Shown: in pieces, positions 8,301-17,006 of the stretch
How the letters are laid out: each line of letters starts with the position of its first letter
Numbering within the stretch: the stretch's first letter is position 1
Source: Actinosynnema sp. ALI-1.44
Lineage (GTDB): Bacteria > Actinomycetota > Actinomycetes > Mycobacteriales > Pseudonocardiaceae
Direction of reading: 5' to 3'
Assembly: GCF_001984155.1 (NCBI RefSeq)
Contig: NZ_MTQO01000051.1
Span: 434,001 to 498,000 of the forward strand
DNA: 64,000 nt
Notes under the pieces: generated by a model
Told to the model about the DNA's origin: nothing
Databases searched by the model: none
Seen by the model: only the letters and a program-made list of their open reading frames with translations
Made by a program: the position numbers and the translations under genes

Positions 8301-9136
8301 GCGCCGAGCTGGACATGGAAGCCGCACGGGACTCGGCGTCCGCCTACCTGGCCGCCTTCCACAGCGGTACCGTCGCCGACCCGTACGCGGCCATCGAACA
8401 CGCCATCGCCGCTGAATTCCTTGCCGGGCATGACATCGACGAGGTCATGCGGGCCAGGGCGGCGTCGCCTGTCGCGTTGCTGATACCCGGGCACGGCCAG
8501 GCCATCGCCGTGGGATCGGCAGGGTGGCTGCTGGCGGTGGGCTCCCCGCTTGTCCTCTACGCCGCGGACGACATCACCCGCCAGCCCTTGCGCTCGCTGA
8601 GCGAGGAGGAGCTGTACGCGGCCGACGCGGGCCCGGCGACCGGGCTCGTGGTGTGCGACAAGCCGGACTGCACCGCGTGTGCGCTGACCCAGGCGCGGCT
8701 GCACAGCCGGGCCGGGGCCTATCTCTGCGGCCTGGCACAGGGCGCCGTCAACGCCGCCGTCCGGCGCGTGCAGGAGCGGGTGCAGTTCGGCAGGCCGATC
8801 GGGAACAACCAGGCGGTCGCCTTCCAGCTGTCCGCGCTGACCGCCCGGCTGACGGCCTTGCACGCCCTCGGCGAGCACGTCGCCACCCGGATCGAGGCCG
8901 GTCGAACCGAAGCCGAAACCGTTGCGCCGGCAGACGCCTCGCGGCTGCTGGCGGCCTGCTCGGAGCTCGCGGTCGAGGCGACGACCACCGCACTGCACCT
9001 GCACGGGGCGTTCGGGCTGCGGTCCGACCAGGACGCACAGCGGTTCTACCGCAAGGCATGCGCATTCTCCGTTCGCCACGGAACACCCGCCCGGCTGCGA
9101 CTGGCGGGCTCAACCCGAAGGGAAGGATCCCGATGA
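8297..9136 (+). CDS. acyl-CoA dehydrogenase-like protein, smaller subunit
   Basis: This 279-residue protein has only a short, divergent N-terminal part but a recognisable C-terminal helical domain: RVQFGRPIGNNQAVAFQLS (about 157-175) and ALHLHGAFGLRSDQDAQRFYRKA near the end. Both are standard in acyl-CoA dehydrogenases. In heteromeric FadE pairs each chain supplies part of the active site. The ATGA overlap at 8297-8300 suggests stoichiometric translation with the larger subunit. The next start also overlaps its stop. It is unlikely to act alone, because the beta-domain flavin loop seen in the partner is missing. Confidence 0.8.
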   Translation: MSAELDMEAARDSASAYLAAFHSGTVADPYAAIEHAIAAEFLAGHDIDEVMRARAASPVALLIPGHGQAIAVGSAGWLLAVGSPLVLYAADDITRQPLRSLSEEELYAADAGPATGLVVCDKPDCTACALTQARLHSRAGAYLCGLAQGAVNAAVRRVQERVQFGRPIGNNQAVAFQLSALTARLTALHALGEHVATRIEAGRTEAETVAPADASRLLAACSELAVEATTTALHLHGAFGLRSDQDAQRFYRKACAFSVRHGTPARLRLAGSTRREGSR

Positions 9137-10929
9137 CCAGCACCGGCCGCACGGACGGTCCCCCCGGCCCGGCGGCAGTTGGCCTGCACCACCTGGTCGA
9201 AGAGCAGGCGGCGGCGACGCCCGACGCGATCGCCGTGACCGGGCCCGACGCCACCTGGACCTATGCCGAGCTGGACGAGCAGGCGACCCGGATCGCGGTG
9301 GGACTGCGCGAGCGCGGGGCCGGCCGCGGCCAGCTGATCGGGATGGCGATCGAGCGCTCGTCCGCCGCCGTGGCCGCCATCCTCGGCATCCTGAAGACGG
9401 GCGCGGGCTACGTGCCGCTCGATCCGGAGTTCCCGGCCAACCGGCTGAGCTTCATGATCGAGGACTGCGCACCTCTCGTGGTCGTGCACGCCGGGGCCGA
9501 CTTGCCATCCGTGCCCGGCACCGCGATGGTGGAGTTCGACGACGTCCTCGGCGCCCCGGGCGCACAGCTGGAGACCGTGGCCATCTCGCCGGAGCAGACG
9601 GCCTACATCATCTACACCTCCGGGTCGACCGGCCAGCCGAAGGGCGTCGAGATCCCGCACCGCGGCATCGTCGACCGCGTCCTGTGGGAACGCACCACCT
9701 ACCCGTCGGGCCCCGAGGACGCCGTGATCCTGCATCACGCGCTGAGCTTCGACGTCTCGCTGTGGGAGATCTTCATCCCGCTGACCACGGGCGGGCGGCT
9801 CGTCGTCGCCGACCCGTTGTACGGACAGGATCCCCGGTACCTGACCGACCTGGTCCGTTCGGAGAACGTCACGTGCCTCGCGGTCGTGCCCGCGCTGCTG
9901 CAGGCGCTGCTGGACGAGGAGCCCGGGCTGGGCGACTGCCCGTCGCTGCGCGAGGTGTTCTCCGGGGGAGAGGTGCTGTCCCCCGCTCTGGCCCGCAGGT
10001 TCCTCTCGACGGCGAAAGCCGGTCTGCACAACCAGTACGGTCCGACCGAGTACTCGATCGACACGACCTACTGGGACTGCGGTCCGCTGGACACCGACGC
10101 CGCGATCCCGATCGGTTACCCGAGGACCAACTCCCTGCTCTACATCCTCGACCCCGAGGGAAAGCCGGTGGACGACGGCGAAGCGGGCGAGCTCCACATC
10201 GCCGGTCCGGGCCTCGCCACCGGTTACCTCAACCGGCCGGAGCTGACCAGGGAACGCTTCATCGACAACCCGTTCGACGGCGGCCGCATGTACCGGACGG
10301 GCGACATCGTTCGCCGCCGCGAGGACGGCGCACTGGACTTCGTCGGCCGGGCCGACGACCAGGTCAAGGTCCGCGGGTTCCGGATCGAGCTCGGGGAGAT
10401 CGAGCGGGCGATCGAGTCCATTCAGGACGTCGAGTGGGCGGTGCTGACCACCGTGGGCAGCGGGGAGGACATGGCGCTCGCGGCCTTCGTGGTCCCCGGC
10501 ACGGTCAACGGCCAGCAGGTCCGGGCCCAGCTGGCGGAAACGCTGCCGGAGTACATGATTCCCACGCACGTGGTCGCGCTTGACCGGTTCCCCCTCGGGC
10601 CGACCGGCAAGGTGGACAAGTCCGCACTGGTCCTGCCCGCGCAGCCGGTCCGGCAGGCCAAGGAGGTTCCGCGCGACTCGGAGGAGGAACTCGTCGCGGG
10701 CACCTTCACCGAGATCCTCGGCCTGCCGGAGGTATCGGCGGACGACGACTTCTTCGAGCTCGGCGGCAACTCCCTGCAGGCGTTGCGGCTGCTCAACATC
10801 CTGCGCAAGAAGACCTCACCCGATCTGCCGATCGCGGTGCTGTTCGAGACACCGACCGTGGCGGGCATCGCGGCAGCACTGCGCGATGTCGACCAGGTCC
10901 CAGATCCATCGGCGGTCGCGGGGCAGTGA
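9133..10929 (+). CDS. NRPS adenylation-thiolation (A-T) didomain
   Basis: The protein has 598 residues. The A domain (about 15-510) shows IIYTSGSTGQPKG, NQYGPTEYS, GELHIAGPGLATGYLNRP, YRTGD and the catalytic lysine in PTGKVDK. The carrier domain (about 520-585) has DDFFELGGNSLQAL with the phosphopantetheine serine at S547. Aligned by eye to GrsA, the specificity code reads D-V-W-A-F-G-Q-I-D-K. The DVW...ID frame is like serine-activating domains, but A278, G301 and Q322 are not, so I assign only a small or polar amino acid. It directly follows the dehydrogenase pair and probably presents their substrate. It lacks a condensation domain, so it acts as a loading or stand-alone module. Confidence 0.9.
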   Translation: MTSTGRTDGPPGPAAVGLHHLVEEQAAATPDAIAVTGPDATWTYAELDEQATRIAVGLRERGAGRGQLIGMAIERSSAAVAAILGILKTGAGYVPLDPEFPANRLSFMIEDCAPLVVVHAGADLPSVPGTAMVEFDDVLGAPGAQLETVAISPEQTAYIIYTSGSTGQPKGVEIPHRGIVDRVLWERTTYPSGPEDAVILHHALSFDVSLWEIFIPLTTGGRLVVADPLYGQDPRYLTDLVRSENVTCLAVVPALLQALLDEEPGLGDCPSLREVFSGGEVLSPALARRFLSTAKAGLHNQYGPTEYSIDTTYWDCGPLDTDAAIPIGYPRTNSLLYILDPEGKPVDDGEAGELHIAGPGLATGYLNRPELTRERFIDNPFDGGRMYRTGDIVRRREDGALDFVGRADDQVKVRGFRIELGEIERAIESIQDVEWAVLTTVGSGEDMALAAFVVPGTVNGQQVRAQLAETLPEYMIPTHVVALDRFPLGPTGKVDKSALVLPAQPVRQAKEVPRDSEEELVAGTFTEILGLPEVSADDDFFELGGNSLQALRLLNILRKKTSPDLPIAVLFETPTVAGIAAALRDVDQVPDPSAVAGQ

Positions 10930-11029
10930 AGGCAGCAGGCCCACGACCGCCGAAAGCGATGGGCCGACCTGCTCCTGGTGCTAGTGGTCGCAACCACCAG
11001 CTGAATCTCAACGGAACAACGGAGGATCG

Positions 11030-12541
11030 ATGCAACGGCCAATCTCTGCAAACACCGAAAAGCCGACGCAGGCTGACGTCGTCATCGTCGGCAACGGCGC
11101 ACTCGGTCTGTTCCTCGCCGAGGAGCTGATGGAGCGCCAGGCCGGCTCTGTCGTCGTGGTCGGCCCGAACGACCGGGACGCCGGTGCCAGCAAGGCCGCG
11201 GGCGCCATGCTCGGCACGTTCGGTGAGGTGACTGCGGACTCCCTGCGGACCCCCGCCTCGCGGACGAGGTTCGAGATCGGCCTCCGCGCGCACGAGCGCT
11301 GGCCGGACGTGATCAACCGCCTCGAGCCGTACTCCTCCAGCGGGTTCCCGCTGCAGACGGCCACCGAGTCGCACGTCGTCCTCAACGCCATCGGCGCGGA
11401 ACTGGACACGATCAACTTCGAGCACATGATCAAGGCGCTCGACGAGTACGACAAGCCGTGGTCGGAGATCGACCCGAAGGACATCCCCGGCTTCAAGCCG
11501 AGGACCGACACCAGGGCGCTGCGCGCCATCCACGTGCCGGGCGAGGGAGCCGTGGACGCCCGTGGCGTGCTGGCCGCCCTCGAGGTGCGCCTGGACGAGA
11601 TGGGCGCCACCCGGATCAACCAGACCGTGCGCAAGCTGATCAAGGACGGCGAGGCGGTGACCGGCGTCGAGCTCGACGACGGCCACATCATCGAGGCGGG
11701 GGCCGTGGTCGTCGCGACCGGCGCGCGCAGCGAGGCCCTGGTGCGCACCGTGGCAGAGGACCTCGAGCTCGTCCCCATGATCGCGGGCCTCGGCTTCGCG
11801 ATGCTCGCGCAGCGCACGAGCGGTGAGCCGTTCCAAAGCGTGGTGCGGACCCCGAACCGTGGCTTCGCCTGTGGTCTGCACGTCGTGCCCGCCGGTCCGG
11901 GATGCGAGTACCTCGGCGCGACCAACCGCCTGGTCGACGAGGTTTCCAGCGTCACATGGGTCGGCGACGCGCGTTACCTCGCCCAGTACGCGATGCAGCA
12001 GCTGGACGAGCAGATCGCGCAGCACGAGGTCGTGGGGTGGCTCAGCGGCAACCGACCGGTGACCTTCGACGGCTTCCCGATGATCGGTTGGCTGCCCCTG
12101 CCCGGCCTCTACCTGATGACCGGCACGTACCGCGACGGCTTCCACTGCGCGCCACTGCTGGCCCAGCACGTCGCGAACGAGCTGCAGGGCCAGCCGGGAG
12201 TCATCGACTCGATGTTCAACCCGGTGCGCCGTCCGATCGAGATCAGGACGGTCGAGGAGTCCATCGAGGAGTACGTGATCCACAGCCTCGCCGCGTGGTT
12301 CGAGACCGGTGCGGAAGCCGCGCCGCAGATGACGACCACGCACCTGGCGGCCTACTACCGGGCCAGGGCAAGGGAAGCGTTCGACCAGCTCGGCACCGAG
12401 TACGCGTTCGGCCCCGACGTGCTCTGGTCCGCCGAGGGCAGCCTCGTCGGCGGGCGCCGGATCGCCCGGTACCTCAACCGCCTGCGTGGCAGCGCATCCA
12501 CCTTGACCCCGGTGGGCAGCGGCATTGGAGACGCACGATGA
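11030..12541 (+). CDS. FAD-dependent amino-acid-oxidase-like (DAO family) flavoprotein
   Basis: A 503-residue protein starts with a Rossmann dinucleotide fold (VVIVGNGALGLFLAEEL, about 17-33) and has the DAO-family C-terminal element PMIGWLPLPGLYLMTGTYRDGFHCAP (about 345-370). This family includes glycine oxidase, sarcosine oxidase and D-amino-acid oxidase, which oxidise C-N bonds. About 80 residues follow the usual end of the family. It lies between an A-T didomain and a free carrier protein, and its stop overlaps the carrier's ATG. Oxidation of a carrier-bound or free amino acid to an imine or keto acid is the best inference. The substrate is not readable from sequence. Confidence 0.85.
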   Translation: MQRPISANTEKPTQADVVIVGNGALGLFLAEELMERQAGSVVVVGPNDRDAGASKAAGAMLGTFGEVTADSLRTPASRTRFEIGLRAHERWPDVINRLEPYSSSGFPLQTATESHVVLNAIGAELDTINFEHMIKALDEYDKPWSEIDPKDIPGFKPRTDTRALRAIHVPGEGAVDARGVLAALEVRLDEMGATRINQTVRKLIKDGEAVTGVELDDGHIIEAGAVVVATGARSEALVRTVAEDLELVPMIAGLGFAMLAQRTSGEPFQSVVRTPNRGFACGLHVVPAGPGCEYLGATNRLVDEVSSVTWVGDARYLAQYAMQQLDEQIAQHEVVGWLSGNRPVTFDGFPMIGWLPLPGLYLMTGTYRDGFHCAPLLAQHVANELQGQPGVIDSMFNPVRRPIEIRTVEESIEEYVIHSLAAWFETGAEAAPQMTTTHLAAYYRARAREAFDQLGTEYAFGPDVLWSAEGSLVGGRRIARYLNRLRGSASTLTPVGSGIGDAR

Positions 12542-12822
12542 GCAACCAGCAGGAGTCCCTCCTGGACGTCGTCACGAGACTCACCGAGAAGCAGCTCAAC
12601 CTGGGCGACCGCAAGCTGAGCCCGTCCGACGACCTGTGGAACCTGGGCATGACCTCGCTCACCTGCATGGGTCTGATGCTGGAGATCGAGGACACGTGCG
12701 GCATCGAGTTGCCCGCCGACCGGCTCAGCCACGAAACCTTCAGTTCCGTGAACGGCATCGTCGCCGCTCTTGAGTCCGCCCAGGAGGGCGTCCGCGTGGA
12801 CGAGACGGTCGCGCGGGCCTGA
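12538..12822 (+). CDS. stand-alone acyl/peptidyl carrier protein
   Basis: This is a 94-residue acidic carrier protein. The phosphopantetheine attachment serine is S40 in NLGMTSLTCMGLMLEIED, and the following helix pattern (IELPADRLSHETFSSVNGIVAAL) fits the carrier fold. The ATG overlaps the flavoprotein stop (ATGA). There are three A domains in the cluster but only two fused carriers, so this free carrier is the natural partner of the stand-alone A domain at 17007-18542 or the substrate platform of the neighbouring oxidase. That pairing is inference. Confidence 0.85.
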   Translation: MSNQQESLLDVVTRLTEKQLNLGDRKLSPSDDLWNLGMTSLTCMGLMLEIEDTCGIELPADRLSHETFSSVNGIVAALESAQEGVRVDETVARA

Positions 12823-12898
12823 CCGCCACCTCCATCGTCGGCGTCCGCACCCGTTTCGCGGCGTACTCATCGCACCCTCGAGAGGAGTCAGCCTCGTC

Positions 12899-15800
12899 AT
12901 GCCTCGACGAGAGCAGCGACCGGCAAATCCGTTCCCGCTGATCCGTGAGCCCACGGCGGGCCGTTATCCGCTCGCCGCGGGACAGGAGCGGCTCTGGTGG
13001 GCTCACCAGTTGGATTCCGCGATCAGCCAGTACCACATCCTGGAGGGCTGGCAGTTTCCCAAGGGCCTCGAGCCCGCGGCACTCGGCGAGGCCATCGCCG
13101 GGCTGGTCCGCAGGCACGAGATCCTGCGGAGCAGGTTCGCCCCGCAACCGGACGGGACGGTTGTCCTGGAAGTCCTCGACGAGGTCAGCATCCCCGTCAC
13201 CTGGGCAGGCCGGGAATGGCGCGCGGCGCTCGACGCCGCCGCCACCCGGCCGTTCGACCTCGCGCAGCCGCCGCTGTTCCGGCTGATCGCCGCGGAACTC
13301 GACGAGGGCCCGGGGCTGTGCATGGTCATGCACCACATCCTCACGGACCGCTGGTCCATGGACGTGCTGTCGCGTGACCTGACCGAGTTGTACGCGGCCG
13401 CGCTGGAGGAGCGGCCCGCGCAGCTTCCCCAGCTGCCGGTCCAGTACGGCGACTACGCCGTCTGGCAGCGGCAGTTCCTGACCGACGAGCGGCTCGCGTC
13501 GCTCCTCGAGTGGTGGCGTGGCGCCTTGTCGGGCCACGACCGGCCGGACCTGCCACTGGACCGGCCGCGGCCGGCCACGGCCGACGGGGCGGGCGGTACC
13601 GTCGTCGCCCACCTGTCCGAGGAGACCACGTCCGCGCTGACGGGCCTGGCCTGGCGGGCCCGCGCCACCCCGTTCATCGTGGTGATGGCCGCACTGGCGG
13701 CGACGCTGAGCGCCTACACCGGCTCGGACGACATCGTCATCGGCGCCATCGTCTCCGACCGCCCGCACCCCGACCTGCAGGACCTCGTCGGGTTCTTCAT
13801 CAACACCGTCCCGGTCCGGATCCAGCTGTCCGAGCCGGGCCTGACCTTCCGCGATCTCATCGTGCGCACCCGCGACGCGTGGATGGCCGCGGACGCCCAC
13901 CAGGACGCGCCCTTCGAACAGATCGTGGGCGCGGTCCGAGGTGGGTCGCAGACGCAGCGCAACCCGGTGTTCGACGTGGTGCTCAACCACGCGGGCGACC
14001 GGGTCAGCCTGACCGAGTCACCTGGCGCGCCGGTGCTGTGGCGTCCCGACGTGCCGACCACTGCCCGGTTCGATCTCTCCCTCACCACGCTGCCGGTCGA
14101 CGGTGGCATCGAGGTCACCTTCCTCTACCGGCTCGACCTGTTCGACCGGGCGCCGGTCGAGGCGATCACAGCGCGGTACGTCCGGCTGGTCGAGCAGGCG
14201 GTGGCCGACCCCGAGCGACCACTGCGCGACTTCACCCTCGTCTCGGCGTCGGAACTGGACGTCCTGCACGCCCGCAACGACCCGAGTCCCGCCCCGCAAG
14301 CCACCATCGTGGAGCTCTTCCAGGCCCAGGCGGCTTCCCGGCCGCAGGCTCCGGCGGTGGTCGGCGCCCGCGGCGAGCTCACGTACGGGCAACTGAACGA
14401 GCGGGCCAACCAGTTGGCCCGGCACCTGATCACCCGCGGTGTGGGACCGGAGCGGATCGTCGGGGTGTGCCTCGAGCACAGTGTCGAGCGGTACGTGGTC
14501 CTGCTCGCCATCGCCAAGTGCGGGGCGGCCTACCTCCCGCTGGACCCCGGCTTTCCCGCCGACCGGCTGCGGTTCCTGCTCGGCGACGCCGACGTGGTCC
14601 TGACGGTGGTCAGTCCGTCGTTGCGCACCGCGATCCCGGAGCACACCGGTCCGGTGCTCGAGGTCGGTCCCGACGTGCCCGACCTGACGGGCACCGAGAC
14701 CGGAGACCTCCCGCTGGCGGCGGGGCCCGACAACCTGGCATACCTGATCTCCACGTCGGGTTCCACCGGAACGCCCAAGTCGGTCGCGATCTCCCACCGC
14801 GCGCTCAGCCGGCTTGTCGCGGGCGCTCCGAGTTACCTCGATGTCGGCCCCGGCGCGACGCTCCTCCAGGCAGGGCCGTTGACCTTCGACGTGGCCGTGC
14901 TCGAGTGGGCCCCGCTGGCGCACGGCGGTCGCGTGGCGGTGACGGACACCGGGACGCTGCAGGAGAATCTGGACACCGTCGTACACGACTACGGGGTGAC
15001 GACACTGAAACTGGTGTCCCCGCAGCTCGACCTCCTCGTCGAGCGGGGCATCGGGTCGCTGGCCGGGTTGCGCCAGCTCGTCGTCGGCGGTGACGTCGTC
15101 AACCCGAAGAGCTTCGCCACGGCCATCGACCTGCTTCCCGGCTGCCGGGTGACGGCTTCGTACGGGCCCACGGAGAGCACGGTGTTCTCCACGGTGTTCG
15201 AAGGCCGCCCCACCACCGGCCGGGTGCCCATCGGGCATCCCATCCCGTACACGCGGGTCTACGTCCTCGACCCGAACCTGGACCACTGCCCGGTCGGGAT
15301 GCGGGGCGAGATCCACCTGGCGGGCGACGGCCTGGCGCGCGGCTACCACGGGCGTCCTGGGCTGACCGCGGACATGTTCGTTCCCGATCCCTACGGGCCA
15401 CCGGGATCGCGCATGTACCGCACCGGAGACGCGGGCCGGTATCTGGCCGACGGCGCGGTCGACATCCTCGGCCGCACCGACCGCCAGGTGAAGATCCGCG
15501 GCTTCCGGATCGAGACGAGCGAGATCGAGCACGCGCTGCTGCGCAGCCCCGGCATCACCTCGGCGATCGTGCTTCGGGCCGAACTGGCGACAGGGCCGTG
15601 CCTCGCGGCGTACGTCGTGGCGTCCGGCCCGGTCGACCGGGCCGGGCTGCGCCGGGAGCTCGGCCGGTCCCTGCCGCCGTACATGGTTCCCGACCACATC
15701 GTCGAGGTGCCGCGGATCCCGTTGACCACCAACAACAAGGTGGACCGGGCCGCGCTCGCGGCGATTGCGCTGGGACCGTCCGAGCCCGCTGACGCACCGC

Positions 15801-16750
15801 CCCCGGAGACCGGCATCGAGGCTCGCGTCGCGGAGGCCTGGTCGACCGTGCTCGGCCGCCCCGTGCCCGCTGGGGGAGACTTCTTCGAGCACGGCGGCCA
15901 TTCCCTGCTGGTGCCCCGCGCGACCGCGGCGATCCGGCAGCTGCTCGGACGTGAGGTCCCCCTCCGGCTGATGATGGACTGCCGGACGCCTGCGTCGTAC
16001 GCGCAGGCGTTGTTGAGCGAGAGCCAGCCCGACCTCGGCGCCGAGTCCCGTGAGCACCGCATGGAACGGCGGAGCTGGCACAACAGGACCCTCGGCGGGG
16101 ACCGGCGGGTGGATCTGTTCGTCACCGCGGCGGATCAGGACACCCCTGTCACCCGAGCGCTGGTTGTGCTCGACGGCTCGGAGTTCGTTGACGTCATGCG
16201 GTTCCCGGCAATACTGGACAGGCTTGCCCTCGCCGGGCGCATCCCGCCGACCGCGGCGATTTTCCTGAGTCCCGCGGACTGGTCGGCCCGCCGGGCGGAA
16301 CTGCTCGACGACGCGTACACCGACGTACTCGCCGACGATCTGGTGCCGTACCTGCGCGACTGGCTGGGCGAGCGATGGCGTGTGGAGCAGGTCACCGCGC
16401 TCGGCGCGAGCCTGGGAGCCGTCGCCGCCATCCGCGCCGCACTGCGCCGCGCGGACTGTTTCGACGGCGCGGTCGGCATCTCGGGCCCTCTCACCGACCA
16501 CGAGCTGACTCCTCACCCGAACGGTGGTGCGGCCCGTCCTGCCCGGCTCTTCCTGGGCGCGGGCCGGGAAGAGGCGGACATCGAGCTCGACGACGGGCTC
16601 AGTCTGCTTGAGGCGACGAAGAAGGTCGCCGCGGACCTGAGCGGACAGGGTCACGTCGTACGCGACGAGTACGGCGACGGCGGCCACACCTATGCCGCCT
16701 GGGAGGCGATGCTTCCCGAGGCCGTCGCATGGGCGCTCGATGAGCACTGA
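12899..16750 (+). CDS. NRPS C-A-T module with a C-terminal enterochelin-esterase-like domain
   Basis: The protein has 1283 residues. The condensation domain (about 20-440) has HHILTDR at 145-151, where the usual HHxxxDG glycine is arginine. The A domain (about 465-965) has [19 protein letters not shown] and [14 protein letters not shown]. Its code aligned to GrsA reads D-V-L-K-V-G-S-V-F-K, and K278 recalls Asp/Asn-type pockets. The thiolation domain has GGHSLL with S1002. The last 220 residues are an alpha/beta hydrolase like enterochelin esterase Fes/Iro[12 protein letters not shown] (S1171) and [16 protein letters not shown] (H1263). No ordinary TE domain is present, so this esterase probably releases or cleaves the product. 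ATG 12899 follows GAGAGGAG. Confidence 0.9.
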   Translation: MPRREQRPANPFPLIREPTAGRYPLAAGQERLWWAHQLDSAISQYHILEGWQFPKGLEPAALGEAIAGLVRRHEILRSRFAPQPDGTVVLEVLDEVSIPVTWAGREWRAALDAAATRPFDLAQPPLFRLIAAELDEGPGLCMVMHHILTDRWSMDVLSRDLTELYAAALEERPAQLPQLPVQYGDYAVWQRQFLTDERLASLLEWWRGALSGHDRPDLPLDRPRPATADGAGGTVVAHLSEETTSALTGLAWRARATPFIVVMAALAATLSAYTGSDDIVIGAIVSDRPHPDLQDLVGFFINTVPVRIQLSEPGLTFRDLIVRTRDAWMAADAHQDAPFEQIVGAVRGGSQTQRNPVFDVVLNHAGDRVSLTESPGAPVLWRPDVPTTARFDLSLTTLPVDGGIEVTFLYRLDLFDRAPVEAITARYVRLVEQAVADPERPLRDFTLVSASELDVLHARNDPSPAPQATIVELFQAQAASRPQAPAVVGARGELTYGQLNERANQLARHLITRGVGPERIVGVCLEHSVERYVVLLAIAKCGAAYLPLDPGFPADRLRFLLGDADVVLTVVSPSLRTAIPEHTGPVLEVGPDVPDLTGTETGDLPLAAGPDNLAYLISTSGSTGTPKSVAISHRALSRLVAGAPSYLDVGPGATLLQAGPLTFDVAVLEWAPLAHGGRVAVTDTGTLQENLDTVVHDYGVTTLKLVSPQLDLLVERGIGSLAGLRQLVVGGDVVNPKSFATAIDLLPGCRVTASYGPTESTVFSTVFEGRPTTGRVPIGHPIPYTRVYVLDPNLDHCPVGMRGEIHLAGDGLARGYHGRPGLTADMFVPDPYGPPGSRMYRTGDAGRYLADGAVDILGRTDRQVKIRGFRIETSEIEHALLRSPGITSAIVLRAELATGPCLAAYVVASGPVDRAGLRRELGRSLPPYMVPDHIVEVPRIPLTTNNKVDRAALAAIALGPSEPADAPPPETGIEARVAEAWSTVLGRPVPAGGDFFEHGGHSLLVPRATAAIRQLLGREVPLRLMMDCRTPASYAQALLSESQPDLGAESREHRMERRSWHNRTLGGDRRVDLFVTAADQDTPVTRALVVLDGSEFVDVMRFPAILDRLALAGRIPPTAAIFLSPADWSARRAELLDDAYTDVLADDLVPYLRDWLGERWRVEQVTALGASLGAVAAIRAALRRADCFDGAVGISGPLTDHELTPHPNGGAARPARLFLGAGREEADIELDDGLSLLEATKKVAADLSGQGHVVRDEYGDGGHTYAAWEAMLPEAVAWALDEH

Positions 16751-16784
16751 CGACACGACGAGCAGGGAGAGGGCAGGACACCGA

Positions 16785-17000
16785 ATGTTCGACGACAGGC
16801 AGCGCGAGTTCCGCGTCGTGGTCAACCACGAGGAGCAGTACTCAATCTGGCCGTCCGACCGCGATCTTCCGGCCGGCTGGCGTGCCTCGGGCCATGTCGG
16901 GTCCAAAGAGGACTGCCTCGGCCACATCGACGAGGTCTGGACCGACATGCGGCCGCTGAGCCTGCGCCGGGCCACGGCGGAAAACGCGACGAGGAGCTGA
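16785..17000 (+). CDS. MbtH-like protein
   Basis: A 71-residue protein has the MbtH signature: [15 protein letters not shown], and the C-terminal [18 protein letters not shown]. MbtH proteins bind A domains and help them fold and adenylate. I chose ATG 16785 because GGCAGGA sits 6 bases upstream and the length is then normal. An in-frame ATG at 16740, overlapping the NRPS stop, would add 15 residues. It ends 6 bases before the stand-alone A domain, its likely partner, though the other two A domains may also need it. Confidence 0.95.
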   Translation: MFDDRQREFRVVVNHEEQYSIWPSDRDLPAGWRASGHVGSKEDCLGHIDEVWTDMRPLSLRRATAENATRS

Positions 17001-17006
17001 CTGGCC

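Noticed and set aside
7188-9136. One acyl-CoA dehydrogenase gene split by a frameshift
   Set aside because: The first chain has a complete C-terminal domain and the second repeats a C-terminal domain of its own. The ATGA overlap is a normal coupled junction.
7188-10929. Prolyl-carrier oxidation to a pyrrole (PltE/RedW type)
   Set aside because: The A domain does not show the proline code (DVQxxAHV type), and the dehydrogenase is a two-chain enzyme, not the usual single chain.
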